This document shows, piece by piece, positions 1 through 11,429 of a DNA stretch of 64,000 bases. Position 1 is the first letter of the stretch. Each line of letters opens with the position of its first letter. A program made the position numbers and the translations under genes. This stretch comes from Sipunculus nudus (lineage: Eukaryota > Annelida > Sipuncula > Golfingiida > Sipunculidae), in contig CM049317.1 in the NCBI GenBank assembly GCA_026874595.1, positions 55,090,118 to 55,154,117 on the forward strand, read 5' to 3'. The notes beneath the pieces are model-generated. The model was not told the DNA's origin, did not search any database, and worked only from the letters and a program-made list of their open reading frames with translations.

Positions 1-124
1 AATTTAATAAATTAATGATGAAAATTTAGATATCCATGCCTGGGCACTTTGAGACCAAGTGAGAGCATTATTAATTGTGTCTGGCAAATATGTATTAAAT
101 TATGATGAAAATAGACTGTTTCTC

Positions 125-818
125 GGGTCTGTCTAAAACGCGGAGAATCCGCGGAGAGATGGAGAATTCGCGGAGAATTAGCGGAGAGTTTTTATTTGCA
201 ATGATACTCTTAAATACACATTAAAATCACTTAATATTTGCAACTATATTACTCTTAACATATTCGTTCACTGTTAAATGAACAAAATAATTTAAAATCT
301 GTACATTCACGTAACATTCAGCTCTCTCTGTTGTTTGGGCAAGCAAGTTCTTCTCGGATAAGATTTTATTTGTGCCACGCCAGGGACAACGAATAGCATC
401 AGGAGATTGTAGGCCATTTGTCATTGCAAATGCAGTTGATTTTTGTTTCATTCCAGAAATTAAACAAATTAAACATTTTTAACAGAGTTTGATGCAAAAG
501 CACTTGGTCTCTTGTTTCAGTTCAGGGATGAATTTTTTTACACCATTTACTATCATATGATAAAACAAGACTTTCTCCTAGAATACCAAAGCCTAAATAT
601 AATGCAACTGTAACCATTGGGACTGAATGTTAATGTGGCTTAGGAGAGTGTTCGAAGACAAGGTTGGGTTTGATGAAAAAAGAGTAATAAGTGGTTTTAT
701 TTAAAATGTGCATTTGTCTTTAAAATAAATAAAACAATCAATGAAATGGTTTTGTGAAGATTGTACAAATAATTTCTTTACTATTGCTGTATGTATGTGT
801 ACATTGTGCTATATATTT

Positions 819-881
<63 letters not shown>

Positions 882-1453
882 GTATTTTGTATTGTTATGG
901 TCAGAAAGAAGTTTGGTGTATTTTGTACAGACTATAAAAAATATAATTCTTAACTGTAATCATAATATATATTTACTATTTTTTCTTTTATTTTATATAA
1001 TCCTTATGCCAGGTTGATTCATTAGCTTAAAGGTACACTCATTGTTTGTGTAAAAAGTCAAATGTTTTTGTTTCATTTTTATTTGTGCATGTAAATTTGG
1101 TCAATTAATTCACTCTAAATGGTGATAGTGTTTTTTATCTATCAATAACTGAAGGTAAAAGTATATGATTAATTTCTTATATTATATATTTCGTTCACCA
1201 CCTGTAAATTTGATACACCTGCATGGTTTTGTTATGGTTTGCACAATAAAATAAGCATAAAATGCTCAGTTATATACAGATTTTTCAATTATTTCGTTAA
1301 TTTAACAGTGCGCAAAAATGTTAAGTGTAATATAGTTGGAGATTTTAAGTGATTTTAAAGTGTATTTAAAAGTATCATTGCATAAAAAACTCTCCGCAAA
1401 TTCTCCGCGAATTCTCCATCTCTCCGCGAATTCTCCGCGTTTTAGACAGACCC
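125..1453. mobile_element. Mutator-like (MULE-type) non-autonomous element with long terminal inverted repeats
   Basis: The ends are inverted copies of each other for about 178 bp (125-304 against 1276-1453), beginning GGGTCTGTCTAAAACGCGGA. The outer 70 bp holds repeated GCGGAGA words. Exact 9-bp direct repeats CTGTTTCTC flank it (116-124 and 1454-1462). Long TIRs with a 9-bp target duplication are typical of the Mutator superfamily; that assignment is inference. The interior (305-1275) holds an ATT microsatellite and no recognisable transposase, so it would need a transposase in trans. Confidence 0.8.
822..882. repeat. (ATT)n microsatellite
   Basis: About 20 uninterrupted ATT triplets lie inside the Mutator-like element. 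The poly-Ile and poly-Leu translations across it are artefacts. Confidence 0.95.
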
Positions 1454-1834
1454 CTGTTTCTCTGCGTCCTCATATGTCCACGTGTCAGGCGACATGGACG
1501 TACAGGATACATGCAGCTCATCTTTAGCCATACATGGTTACAGTAGTGAATATTGAATTCAAAACACTTTCGAAAGAATGTTTATATCTCAGTCATTGCT
1601 TATTTAACTCTAACACGCATCAACAGTGTCAATTAATAAAATAATTAATAACATTGCACTACTTTGGCCCACCTCCGCCATCTGGACAGTATAACTATCG
1701 AGTGGACGGTTTTAGCGAAACCAAAACCGAAACCATCGGTCAATGAAGAATCGTGCAGATTTTAGTGTTGGTCCGGCTCATGAGCCGGGTCAAAGAAGGA
1801 CTTCCAGAAATATATTCACAAACTTAACTGTAAA

Positions 1835-1985
1835 GTCACCGTGACTTATGCAAGAATGAACATAGGAATATGTGCCGAATAAGCCGAATAAGTGAATGCT
1901 AACACTTGTTGGGGAAACATATGCACCAATTAATGATCTAGTAATATGGGCAAATAAGTGAATGAAAACACGAGTTGCAAAGTAC
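1835..1985. repeat. Repeat block, inverted partner of 10040-10145
   Basis: This block contains AAGTGAATGAAAACACGAG and two GAATAAGTGAATG-like words. The segment 10040-10145 carries the reverse complement (GTGTTTTCATTCACCTATT, CATTCACTTATTCGG). It ends next to a TA microsatellite. No coding capacity is evident. Confidence 0.55.
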
Positions 1986-1999
1986 CTCATATTAAGGAA

Positions 2000-2000
<1 letters not shown>

Positions 2001-2070
<70 letters not shown>
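2001..2070. repeat. (TA)n microsatellite
   Basis: About 33 TA/AT dinucleotides are followed by a short impure tail. Confidence 0.95.
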
Positions 2071-2072
<2 letters not shown>

Positions 2073-2323
2073 GCGGAGACCTGTATTCCTGGGAATATAT
2101 ATCTTTCTATTTTTTTTCAGTCCTGCTAGGCTTACTCTCCGGGTGGACATCTCAAAAATTCTTAATTTGCTAATTTTCCCTGAAAGAATGTGTTTAACTA
2201 CTGGCTCTTGCTGGCTGTTTTGACTGTTATAACACGTTCACTCAAAATGTTTTAAATAAGAATTTTGATGAAATTTTGTGGCAGGTAAGGGTTACAACCA
2301 AGGAACAAACCATTACATTTCGG

Positions 2324-2345
2324 AGGGGGGGGGGGGGGGGGGGGG
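2324..2345 (+). repeat. Poly-G tract (about 21 G)
   Basis: A mononucleotide G run. It is one of at least ten long G or C runs in the window and could form G-quadruplexes or be an assembly-sensitive site. Confidence 0.9.
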
Positions 2346-2583
2346 TAGTCGAGATCACCGTTTTTCTCTGGTATTGGGTAGAGTTTAACTCTAATTCTCC
2401 GAAAAGGGTTAAAGTTCCAACAGAGTGTCCAGCTGCCAGCTGTAACCTACAAGGCCGCCATTGTTCTGGCAAGATGCTCCGGCCTGTGATTTCACCATCG
2501 TGTTGGTGAACCGTAACACACATTTTTCTCTCAGCCTGGATCAGTTAATTTTCCTTTGCTTCAAGTTTCTTCCGGATTTTTTA

Positions 2584-2643
2584 ATGGATTTCCAGAATGC
2601 TGGTGGAGGTAGATGTGCTGTCTCTGACTGCTCTCTTGTTTAA
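2584..2643 (+). CDS. Short ORF with THAP-like first cysteine pair (very tentative)
   Basis: An ATG opens a 19-codon frame, MDFQNAGGGRCAVSDCSLV, ending in TAA. The C-x4-C spacing within the first 16 residues resembles the start of THAP zinc fingers, whose later Cys-x2-His pair is not visible here. The upstream stretch (2440-2480) contains GCCGCCATT and is less AT-rich, as a 5' exon might be. No convincing donor closes the frame. It could be a fragment of a domesticated or decayed transposase, or chance. Confidence 0.12.
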   Translation: MDFQNAGGGRCAVSDCSLV

Positions 2644-3114
2644 AGCCTACATTCTACGAAATTGGAAAATGAACAAATTAAAATTCCCACAAATAAAACT
2701 ATCGATAATCGTAATAAGAATGTTATGACATTTTAATCTGCATTCATGTTTTTGTAGCGTACATTAGCCTACATTACTACAATACTATTGTCAGTATTGA
2801 TATATTTGTTTACTTAGTAGGTAGGTCACTTGGTGCAACGTCAATAATCAGTAACAACGACGTCATCGGTCAGCCAGTACAGCTGGAACATAACCTTGGT
2901 GATGTGACGTTTTATATTTCGTACAGACAGTTATCATTCTATACCAATCTGCTTTATAATATAGTTTAATGACGTAATTTTTATTTTTATGGTAAAGTGA
3001 ACGGACTTATAACAATGTATAATATAAGGGGTCGGTAATTATATATTTGTGTGGAATAAAAGCCGTTAGTTTGAACACGTCTACATTTTGTTTCGACCTC
3101 GTGGTAAAGGTGTA

Positions 3115-3147
3115 GTTTTTTTTTTTTTTTTTGGGGGGGGGGGGGGA
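3115..3147. repeat. Poly-T followed by poly-G
   Basis: About 17 T run directly into about 14 G, a simple-sequence block. Confidence 0.9.
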
Positions 3148-3461
3148 GGTTCAATAATCCAATTTCACAACCTGTCATCCAGATTGGTGACATCACGCGA
3201 ATGTATATTTTTATATAATTCGCTCGAAAATCTGGATGAGAGGTTGTGAAATAAGGCTTATTGAGAAAACACCCTAAACTACACTTTTACCGACCTCGTC
3301 CATGCTTCCCACTTGTAAAGTGTCAGATATATATCATATCAAAGGCGCTTAAATTGCTATTAGTGTAGATTTCGGTTAAATGTGTTACTTTTTTGGGTCA
3401 TTTCCGTATAACTATTACTTATCTGACATTTTCCTAGCGTTTTTCCCACTATATGATCCAT

Positions 3462-4884
3462 CAGTGACGTAGGACTCAAGTCCAAGTTTGGACTCGAATT
3501 CGGACACGAGTGCACATTTTTTAGGACTAGGACACTGGCTTGTACTCGGACTCTTAATTAATAAGGACTCGAAAAATCAGACCGAGTCCTCTTTAAGTCC
3601 AGTAGAGAAGGAAACTCTGTCACATCTTATCTAATACTGATAAAAGGAATTCAGTTCACGTTTGTTCGCAATGTTCTCTAAAACCGCGCTGTGTACAATA
3701 TTGTGCCATACATCATTTAAAGGTTATTATCCCCAGTGACATAGGCGATATGAAAAAAAATAATTTTTAATATACATATAATTTTGAGTGATTTTTCCGT
3801 TTTTTAACCGAGCATAGCCGAACTGCTTTCGGCAATCACCGGAATGCGTGCATCGTGGTCACTTAACCTCTAACACTAAGGACTATTGTTCATATGAATA
3901 ACGCCTTATTTCAATGAGAGATTTGCCCCACGTGCGTGGTCAGTAAAAGAGAAAAACACATGTTTCTCGCTTTATGAAATGGAGAGTTCAACCCAGGAGG
4001 ATTAATGACAAAAATTATTCAAGGTCCCAGTTGCAGGAACAGAGCTGGGGTGGTGTCAGGGGTTTCAGGCCTCAAAATTTGTCTGATACGATGAAAAAAA
4101 GTTGCGGTGGCTGAAAATGGGATACGGACCTACTGCACGGAGTCCCGTTGGGTCCGCTTCTACTACTTACGATGTATGCATATTTCTGTTTCCTTCTTCA
4201 GGAACAGTTTCCTTGCAACGTACATTTAATTAATTTTTCATGAGTTCCTCACATCAACCTATTCTTTATAAATACGACCAACGATAGAAATCAGTCAAAT
4301 ATCAACGAAACAATGTATGCCTCCGCGTCTCATTCCGGTTCGCAATGTAAACCACCACTGATCAGGTAGGTCTTCAAGGTAAACATACCGGGATATGATT
4401 TTTGCCACGAGCACAGCGCCACAAAATAACAGTAAAAATTATTTGTATCGTATTCCAAGAGTATCACACTAAAAATCTATATTTTCTTTTAACTTTTTTT
4501 TTTATAAATATGGAGCAAGCATTCAAAATCTCAGTAAATATATCTCCCAAACAGCGGTAAAAAGCCCGGTATACCGGGTTTATCAGCTAGTACTATATAA
4601 AGATTGTGCCCATGAGTTCACTGTACTAACAGAATATTTCATAAAATAAGAACATACGTATCAAGTTTTAGCTCTGCACCATGGCCCTGTAATTAAACAT
4701 TCAAGTAAGGCGCACTTGTAAACCAACATAAACTGAATTGAAATTTGCATGATTATCTCAGATATCCGATTTAAATTCCTTTGAATATGGATATTTGTAT
4801 TGGACTTGGACTCGGACTTGGACTCGAGGACTCTAAGATGGTGGACTTGGATTCTAACCTCAAATAATTTACACTCCCCTACTG
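3462..4884. mobile_element. hAT-like element (probable)
   Basis: The left end CAGTGACGTAGGACTCAAG fits the CAGTG-GCGTAG type of hAT termini. The right end reads, in reverse complement, CAGTAGGGGAGTGTAAAT. Subterminal regions on both sides are full of inverted GGACTTGGACTC-like hexamers (3468-3600 and 4798-4855), as in hAT elements with many transposase-binding sites. No 8-bp target duplication could be matched, so the exact ends or the class may be wrong. The interior includes the repeat at 3715-4060. Confidence 0.45.
3715..4060. repeat. Interspersed repeat, inverted partner of 13850-14520
   Basis: Blocks shared with the second copy in reverse complement include AGGAGGATTAATGACAAAA and TTTAAAGGTTATT...AGTGACATAGGCGATATGA. 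The second copy is interrupted by a retroposon; this one is not. Confidence 0.6.
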
Positions 4885-5143
4885 GAAAATTATTTGATTA
4901 TTTCTTAATTTAAACGTGATAAATCAATTTCGGAATATTTACTTGTATACGCTGCACTAACATAGTAGCCTGTTATTTTTCCTGTGCCTGTGTTGTGTAT
5001 ATATGGTTTGCTACAGCTGGCAATCGAAGAGAACAAACAGGTCAACCCCTCAGGCTTGTTCATTAAAGTTTCAACCTGACACCCCTGCAGAGTACAGACC
5101 GACACGCAAACACTCTCCTTTACGTGCGTATACTAGTCAACCG

Positions 5144-5642
5144 TTAAATGGGCTTAATCACCTGAAAATCATGTTGAATTAACACCAAAAAAAACTACCT
5201 TCTTCCCTTTAAAATAAAATTTGTACCTCTCTAAATATTGCCCTGAAACCGTTAGCTTGAAAACGTCACATGTCAGGTGTCAACATAAACACAGCGCGTG
5301 CATCGCCCGGTCAACAACACGTGTCAGTTTTGAGATGCCCTCACTGACTTGGCCACAAAATGTAATACAATGTAATGCTCTCGCTGACTATATAATATAA
5401 AACATCGGGTGTTACGGCTCACAATCAGACCTCCGGACACACGGCCTTGTTATGGTAAACAGACGTACGTGGACTGCGTTTACAAACATGCAGAACCAAA
5501 ACAAGGTATTAAACATCCATATGCGAGGTACTGATCGTGACTGTGCTGTAATGGTTTGGCTGGGAAACTTTTTAATAAAGTAAAACTGAACTGAAAATGT
5601 GAAAGAATAGGCATTAGATTGTCACTGATTACGTCCCTTTAA
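5144..5642. mobile_element. TTAA-flanked MITE, family 2 copy 1
   Basis: It starts TTAAATGGGCTTAATCACCTG and ends GATTACGTCCCTTTAA, so the ends are inverted and bounded by TTAA. The interior matches 29078-29558 in the opposite orientation (CTTCTTCCCTTTAAA, a GCGCG...CGCCCGGTC block, and TATGGTAAACAGAC). No ORF. TTAA target duplication points to piggyBac-type mobilisation. Confidence 0.65.
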
Positions 5643-5984
5643 ACTCATATAATAGTGCTCATAGAAATATCCGTGATTCCCTTTAAAGGTAATAAGCTTT
5701 TGCAATAACGTGTATATTATCTGATTTATCTTACGCTGTCAGGTTCTTTTGACTGACACAAAAGTTTCCCCTTTCAAACACGGCAAAGATACGCATGCAG
5801 TACATATGAGTATATAATAAAAGTACTCGTTTGCAACACGTTTCTGTCGCTCACTTTAGCGATTAAGACGCATACGCATGGCAACGGACGTGGAAACAGG
5901 GCCTCCGAGAGAAATTTTTCGAGGCGGTGCAAAAGGGTTTCCGGGCCAACTCTTCTCGTTGTTATAACCATTTAGATTTGATTG

Positions 5985-6374
5985 TTTTTTTTTGGTGGAG
6001 GTGACCACCTCCATTTTTTCAATACTTGCTTAACTATGTGGTGTGTACATCTGCAGAGTTCCATTCCGGTTTCGGACTACGTGACAGGGGCTTACAATCG
6101 ATTATCCCGGTGTCAACCAGTTTCGATGTACCACTTCTGCGGGTCCTGGGTGTGCGTCTTCCCCATTGCTGGGTCATAACACCGAGGAACCCCCGAAAGG
6201 CGCACTCGTTTGTGAGTGAATCACGACTGTTGGGCACAGTCTCACCATTAAGCCTGCAGAACGCTCACCCTAGGTGATGGCCGACCTTAAAAATCTCGTC
6301 GCCTCGGCTGAGATTCGAACTCACGATCTCCCAGCTTTGAGTCCTGCGCTCTACCCCTGAACCACAGAAGCCGG
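5985..6374 (-). mobile_element. tRNA-derived SINE
   Basis: On the minus strand the 5' end (6374-6301) is tRNA-like: an A box TGGTTCAGGGG is followed about 35 nt later by a B box GAGTTCGAATCTC, the internal promoter of RNA polymerase III. A body of about 310 nt follows and ends in an A-run (5985-5993 on the plus strand reads as T). The acceptor stem does not pair and the sequence runs on past the tRNA end, so it is a SINE head, not a tRNA gene. The family of its central domain was not identified. Confidence 0.7.
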
Positions 6375-6924
6375 TAATAATTATTTCTTTATTCATTTTA
6401 AGCCCGAGGCTGTGAACTTATTGAAGGGGCACTAAGAATGGGATATACACATTGTTCTACTCCATTAAACGCCACGTTTATTCTAATGTATATAGTTTAA
6501 CCACCATGATCAACTGTACACAAAAGTCAGTAATATGGAGGTCTTGGTAGGCATTGCTATAACCTCAAGGCAAGCAGCGTATAAGAGAGGTTAACCACAC
6601 TTTGAAAATACCTTGTTGGAATCGCATCAAATGAACACATCATGTTCACTTCAAAAGCAGACGGAGGATGCGTTAGTGATAATTTCAATGTCGACAGTTC
6701 CAAACTGTTGGGCTCAGTGATGAAATAACACATCGCTGCTTCATTGGCTGGCTTTCTGTCTGTATCAGCTGTGATGTATGTAGTTAATACTTTTGTAGTT
6801 TGTGCTGCATTTGTCAACTTGGAAAACCAAATTCAATCTGCTATCTCATGTTTAAGTCATTTTTATATTGATTAATTTTTGCCTCTTTACGGCTTTACTT
6901 TTCTTGCAAACTGTTATCGTATGC

Positions 6925-6981
<57 letters not shown>

Positions 6982-6984
6982 TGT
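6925..6984. repeat. (TA)n microsatellite
   Basis: A TA run with one TGTA interruption. No gene is evident in 6380-7430 around it. Confidence 0.9.
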
Positions 6985-7356
6985 AAAATATCAACTCAAT
7001 TAATTACTTTTTCGCATTTTATGGCAGATATATATTTGGTCCTCCAGGTGCTGTAGATGCTCAGACCAATCCTAAAAATTATTGGTATCATTTCTTTATC
7101 GTCCTTGCTTGATTAGTGTGACTGTTTGCGGATGATGTTATATGTCATAAAACAGTCAACTTGCAGACACCTGCAGATGCTGTCTAGCGTTTAAAAAGTA
7201 AATAACAAAACCCTGTTGAACAATACGAAGTGAAGTTGCATAGGCTATAATCCGTGATGATATCTCTTCCACGTGGGGGGGGGGGCATATTAATTAGGTT
7301 TTGGGAACAAATAACCTATTGTCAGTATGAAAATCAGTAGACTAGTCCTGTATAAT

Positions 7357-7369
7357 TGACCTTTGACCT
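7357..7369 (+). promoter_or_regulatory. Perfect DR1 nuclear-receptor-type motif
   Basis: TGACCTTTGACCT is the reverse complement of AGGTCAAAGGTCA, the direct-repeat-1 site used by RXR/HNF4-type receptors. It lies in repeat-rich DNA with no nearby gene, so function is doubtful. Confidence 0.25.
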
Positions 7370-7439
7370 CAAATTAATTGGGTTATTCCGTTACTCACAT
7401 GGGATGAAAGATGGCAAATTTAAGCAAAAAAAACAAATA

Positions 7440-7745
7440 ATGGTTTCTCAGGCACATTTCTTTTCAGAAATCAGTGCGCGATAGCAATTTTTTAACCTTT
7501 TTTTATGTTTCGATAACAATGTCATAATATCAGGGAAAAGCATGATAATAACAGAATTGTTTTGCTAAACAGGTAAAAGCACTACATAACAAAGGAAATC
7601 TGATAAAAATTGTATTATTTTATTTTCTTAAAAGAAATGTCAGAGCGGCTGAAGCTCAAAATTGGTAAGTTTCTGTTGGAAATCAATATAAAAATTTAAT
7701 GTGGGGGGTTAAAATTGACGCGTGCAGTGCCTGACACCCCTACCT
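7440..7745. repeat. Interspersed repeat: empty-site paralogue of the A1 insertion
   Basis: The left part (TTCTCAGGCAC, CAGAAATCAGTGCG) matches 47293-47335. The right part (ATGTTTCGATAACAATGTCAT and AGGTAAAAGCACTACATAAC) matches 51508-51600. Here the two are adjacent, separated only by an AATTTTTTAACCTTTTT stretch, whereas at 47-51 kb element A1 lies between them. Confidence 0.75.
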
Positions 7746-7984
7746 TTTTTTGGCAACCATAGTGAAAAGTTTAGTTGAAATGCATCCCTACGCCTTTAAA
7801 GAAATCATGGGTCCTGTGACCTTGACCTTTAATATATATGGTAACCTCATCATCTTCAGGTAACTTTCCATTTCGGTAGGTGCGATATGTGTGAACGTTG
7901 GAAGGTCTTAAAATCTTAAAATATGTTTTAACTTGTTCAAAATGTGGATCCCGTGACCTTGACCTTTGACTTTGTAACACTTAA

Positions 7985-8650
7985 GAGCCCACTCGAAAGT
8001 TCGAAACTGGTTTCGGTTTCGGCCACTTCCTGGAAATCGTTCACTTAATAATAGCGAAAACAAAAATGATTTTGGCGAAACTGAGAATTAAACCATCTTC
8101 TGAGATGGTTTCGGTTTCGCCATAAACTGTCCACTTGATATCTGTCCACTGACATCATGGCACGGAGGGCCACAGTAATACAATTCTGTTAATTATTTTA
8201 TTAATTGATACTATTGATGTCTTTTAGAGTTAATTAAGCAATGACTGAGGTATAAACTTTCATTCGGAAGTGCTTTGAGTTCAGTTTTCCCTACTTTAAC
8301 CTTGTAGAGCTAAACATGAGACGCACGTATCCTGAATGTCCATGTCGTTTGACACGTATGTAATAGGACAAAGAGAAACAGTCTATTTTCATCATAATTG
8401 CAATTTAACTATGCCAGTCACAATTAATAATACTCTCACTTGGTCTCAAGAAGCCAAGGCATGGATCTCTAACTTATGAAATATTTTTTTTTAATCAATT
8501 TATTTAATTGTATAAAATATTTTACGATTTTATCAGAATACGTCCATTAAAACCAAAACCGTCCACTTATAAATCCAAGGCGAAACCATATAGAACCGGT
8601 TTTAACGGAACCTAAACCAGTTTCTAATTTATGAGTGCATGGGCCCCTAG
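7985..8650. mobile_element. TIR element of the older repeat family (copy 2, contains the empty site)
   Basis: The ends are inverted: GAAACTGGTTTCGGTTTCGG near 8005, and in reverse complement GAAACTGGTTTAGGTTCCG near 8620. Inside, 8100-8480 matches the flanks of the Mutator-like insertion at the window start. The single GAGAAACAG at 8373-8381 is the unduplicated target. Target duplication of this older element was not resolved. Confidence 0.55.
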
Positions 8651-8858
8651 AAATCAGATGCATTCTTTCCCTATTGGCAGGTATGACAAAAAGGTGAAGG
8701 GATTTGTGATGGACATTGTTTACATCATGTGCGCGCGCCAATGCAAGCGATTTAAAGAAATGTGTTTTTATATCCTTACCTTTGATCTTTTGACCAAATA
8801 AAATCTTCTTCAATTGACAGACAGTTTGTATTTTAATAGGCTCAACGTCCATCCAGCT

Positions 8859-9287
8859 GCCGTTCCATCGCTATGTCCATCCGTCAACCTTCTATTGTCG
8901 GCGCGATAATATACTTTGAATATAATGAAATTTTCAATAAACTCGCTATGCATTTCTCTAAAATATCTGTGCATAACGATTATATATACAGAAGCGAATC
9001 CCGCTATGCAAACCAAAAGAAGTCCTTTAAATACGAGCAGTATGAAAAAAAAAACAGAACTATCAAAATATATTTGGAAACTCAAATGCCAGGGCACCTC
9101 ACACAGTATCACATGGTCTATTATCGCTAAGCCAACTATGACAACCAGAACTAACAGGTTTAACCTATGCGAACAAGAAAAGCTACAAATCATGACGTAC
9201 AAAGGAACGCCACTCCTTAATAAACGAAGTGAATACCTTAACACCTCAAGGGCATCATACAGCAAAAGAACAGCCAACCGTAAATAA
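8859..9287 (+). pseudogene. Decayed Penelope-like retroelement, GIY-YIG endonuclease region (probable)
   Basis: The readable frame 8916-9287 ends with a segment from KKKTELSKYIWKLKCQG through FNLCEQEKLQIM to LLNKRSEYLNTS. The order TELSKYIW-LK, then a WSI block, then N-LC-EK, then LLNKRSE, matches the C-terminal part of GIY-YIG endonuclease domains in metazoan Penelope-like retroelements, as recalled from family knowledge. The expected GIY/YIG core upstream is broken: the residues before KKKTELS drift between two frames. There is no reverse transcriptase here. A 176-codon hydrophobic open frame on the opposite strand (8810-9340) is its antisense shadow. Confidence 0.55.
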
Positions 9288-9553
9288 TCTCGCACACGCA
9301 CCCATACATGAACAAACACAAACCAACACCATTCAGTCACCTGATGAGTGCCACGCAGTGAGCACGAAACCTGCGGGTATTGACATTAATGCATTGATGC
9401 ATTTTTATGAATTTATAGCAGCTCTACTTTATGTATCGAGAACTTTGATCTTTGAATGGCAATCAAACCCTTTCAGTAATAAACAGCTCCTATTATTGTC
9501 TACCACTTTTGCCAAGACTAGTCAACTGCATGAATGCACAATAGAACAAATCC

Positions 9554-9556
<3 letters not shown>

Positions 9557-9611
<55 letters not shown>

Positions 9612-9612
9612 T
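9557..9612. repeat. (TA)n microsatellite
   Basis: About 26 TA units directly downstream of unremarkable sequence. Confidence 0.95.
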
Positions 9613-10039
9613 AAAACTTACGACGGGTATATTCGAACAATCTCTATAAAATTGAGCTTATAATGTCCCCAAGCATCCTGTTCAATTATCAATGTCACCC
9701 ATCTAGCACGCACTCATTAGCAAGCACACTAAACTGCTTACAAAAATTTCCTGCTCAATTTTATTTTGTAAAGGGGACCATCTGTTTGCTTTAAGTGCCA
9801 ATATAATTTTATGATGTCTATAGATATCAGCTATATTTCATTCTCACTTACAGTCTGTCTGGAATGTGCGTGTCTTAATTAAACGTGCGTTAATTACCAT
9901 GAATTTATTTTGAGCAACTGGAAGATAAAATGTATTGCTTGAATCTTCTGTTTATGTCTGAGAACTTCTCCTGGAGAGAATATTAATAAACTAGAAATAT
10001 GCATTCTCAGGAATGCAGGCCTCCGCCATGTTGACTGTC

Positions 10040-10145
10040 AAATTTTGGTACTCCGCAAACCGTGTTTTCATTCACCTATTGACCCATATTCCCAGATTCA
10101 TAAGTGAATAGGTTCCGCTGCAATGTTTGCATTCACTTATTCGGG
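10040..10145. repeat. Repeat block, inverted partner of 1835-1985
   Basis: It carries GTACTCCGCAAACCGTGTTTTCATTCACC-type sequence matching the reverse complement of 1925-1985. Just upstream at 10019 is GCCTCCGCCATG, the same terminal word as in the element at 62498-62975. Confidence 0.5.
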
Positions 10146-10164
10146 ACACTTTCACCTATCAACA

Positions 10165-10190
10165 ACCCCCCCCCCCCCCCACCCCCCGAC
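10165..10190. repeat. Poly-C tract
   Basis: Two C runs separated by a single A. The rest of 10190-11420 holds a second G run at 10683-10694 and no recognisable gene. Confidence 0.85.
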
Positions 10191-11429
10191 AATACCCCCT
10201 TAAGCAATTACCTCCGAGACAAATAAACTCCATCCCAGACGATTATCCCCTGGTCAATAATTACAACTCATGGTATAAAATATACAAAATAAAGCTACTA
10301 GAGCATACAAGAGAAACATGGTACTTTAACATGAACGTAAATGACAGGAAAAGCACTTAGGACGTTATTTTTTTAAATTTTGTTCCATTGCATAAACAGC
10401 CATGCCACAATAAAATATTTACCCAAATAAGAATGACAGCCATTCAAGATTGTCTATTGCTCTTTCATAACAAATATTAATAGGTCGTTTGAGTACGAGT
10501 CATTTGACCTTGAGGGTTTGAATATAATTTAGATTCTGTTCTCGATATTTGTGAAAAATCTGCTTTCACGTATGTTACGACCACCATAAAAACAACATTT
10601 GTGCTCATTTCCAGGAGATATCTGCGTAATCTATTTTTTTTTTCGAGTGATGTAGAACCTATTTCTGACAAGGATGTAACCAGGGGGGGGGGGGTAATGG
10701 GGTGACGCAGGGGGCAACGGGGCCCACTAACACATCCGAATTTGCATGTAATATTGAGGATAAACTTAATTCCACACGTTTGGATTATTATATTATGTAA
10801 AGGTATTTTTTTTCAAAATTTAAAAAGTTTCTCTGTTTTGTATGTTAAAAGTGTTACAAGAGTATTGAAATTATAGGACTTTACTTGGATGATTCTAAAA
10901 TTACCTTAGATTATAATCTCGACTGTCACAGACACACAAGTTTATACACACATACAAACATACATTACATTCATACATATACACACTTTGTCATTCAACA
11001 CATGGACAATTTTGGTTAATCAACTTATATTTAAAAAATAACAACCGGATTTGCTCAAAATTATAGCCCATTATGCTCCCTTGCTGTAAACTTGTTGCAA
11101 CAGTTATGGGTCGAGAGGGGGCAGCCTGGACACGTGACCAACAACGGGAAAAACGGCATTGAGACAAAACCTTAGGATACAGAGTATACCCTACGCTCCA
11201 AAAGCAGAGGCTACGCTATGCTCAACTATTCCCTCCACCGAAACCGTGGTTGTCCGTCAGGTTTGGCCACCAGGTGGTGCTGTCTCTGTGGAATTCCCTC
11301 CTGCGTAATTTTTATTCTCCCCCGTTGGAATACGCAGAATGCAGTCGTAACCTTTCAGCACAGTCTCTATACTAACTTGCTGATGTGGCCTGAGGTCAGT
11401 TAATTATCCTGCACCGTTTGCAAATTCCT

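Larger units (their letters stand above)
1..1745. repeat. Older interspersed repeat (copy 1), split by the element at 125-1453
   Basis: The stretches 1-124 and 1463 to about 1745 are one repeat. They match, in reverse complement, about 8100-8480: both copies hold the phrases around GAGACCAAGTGAGAGCATTA, the block ATGATGAAAATAGACTGTTT, and a tail with GCGAAACC...GAAACCAT. The copy is cut by the window start on the left. No coding potential was seen. Confidence 0.75.

Noticed and set aside
6301-6374. Functional tRNA gene on the minus strand
   Set aside because: A and B boxes are present, but the acceptor and anticodon stems do not pair and the sequence continues into a 300-nt body with an A-tail, so it is a SINE.
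8810-9340. 176-codon minus-strand frame, hydrophobic, looking like a multi-pass membrane protein
   Set aside because: It is antisense to the Penelope-like relic, begins at GTG with no in-frame ATG until well inside, and its hydrophobicity follows from the A-rich opposite strand.
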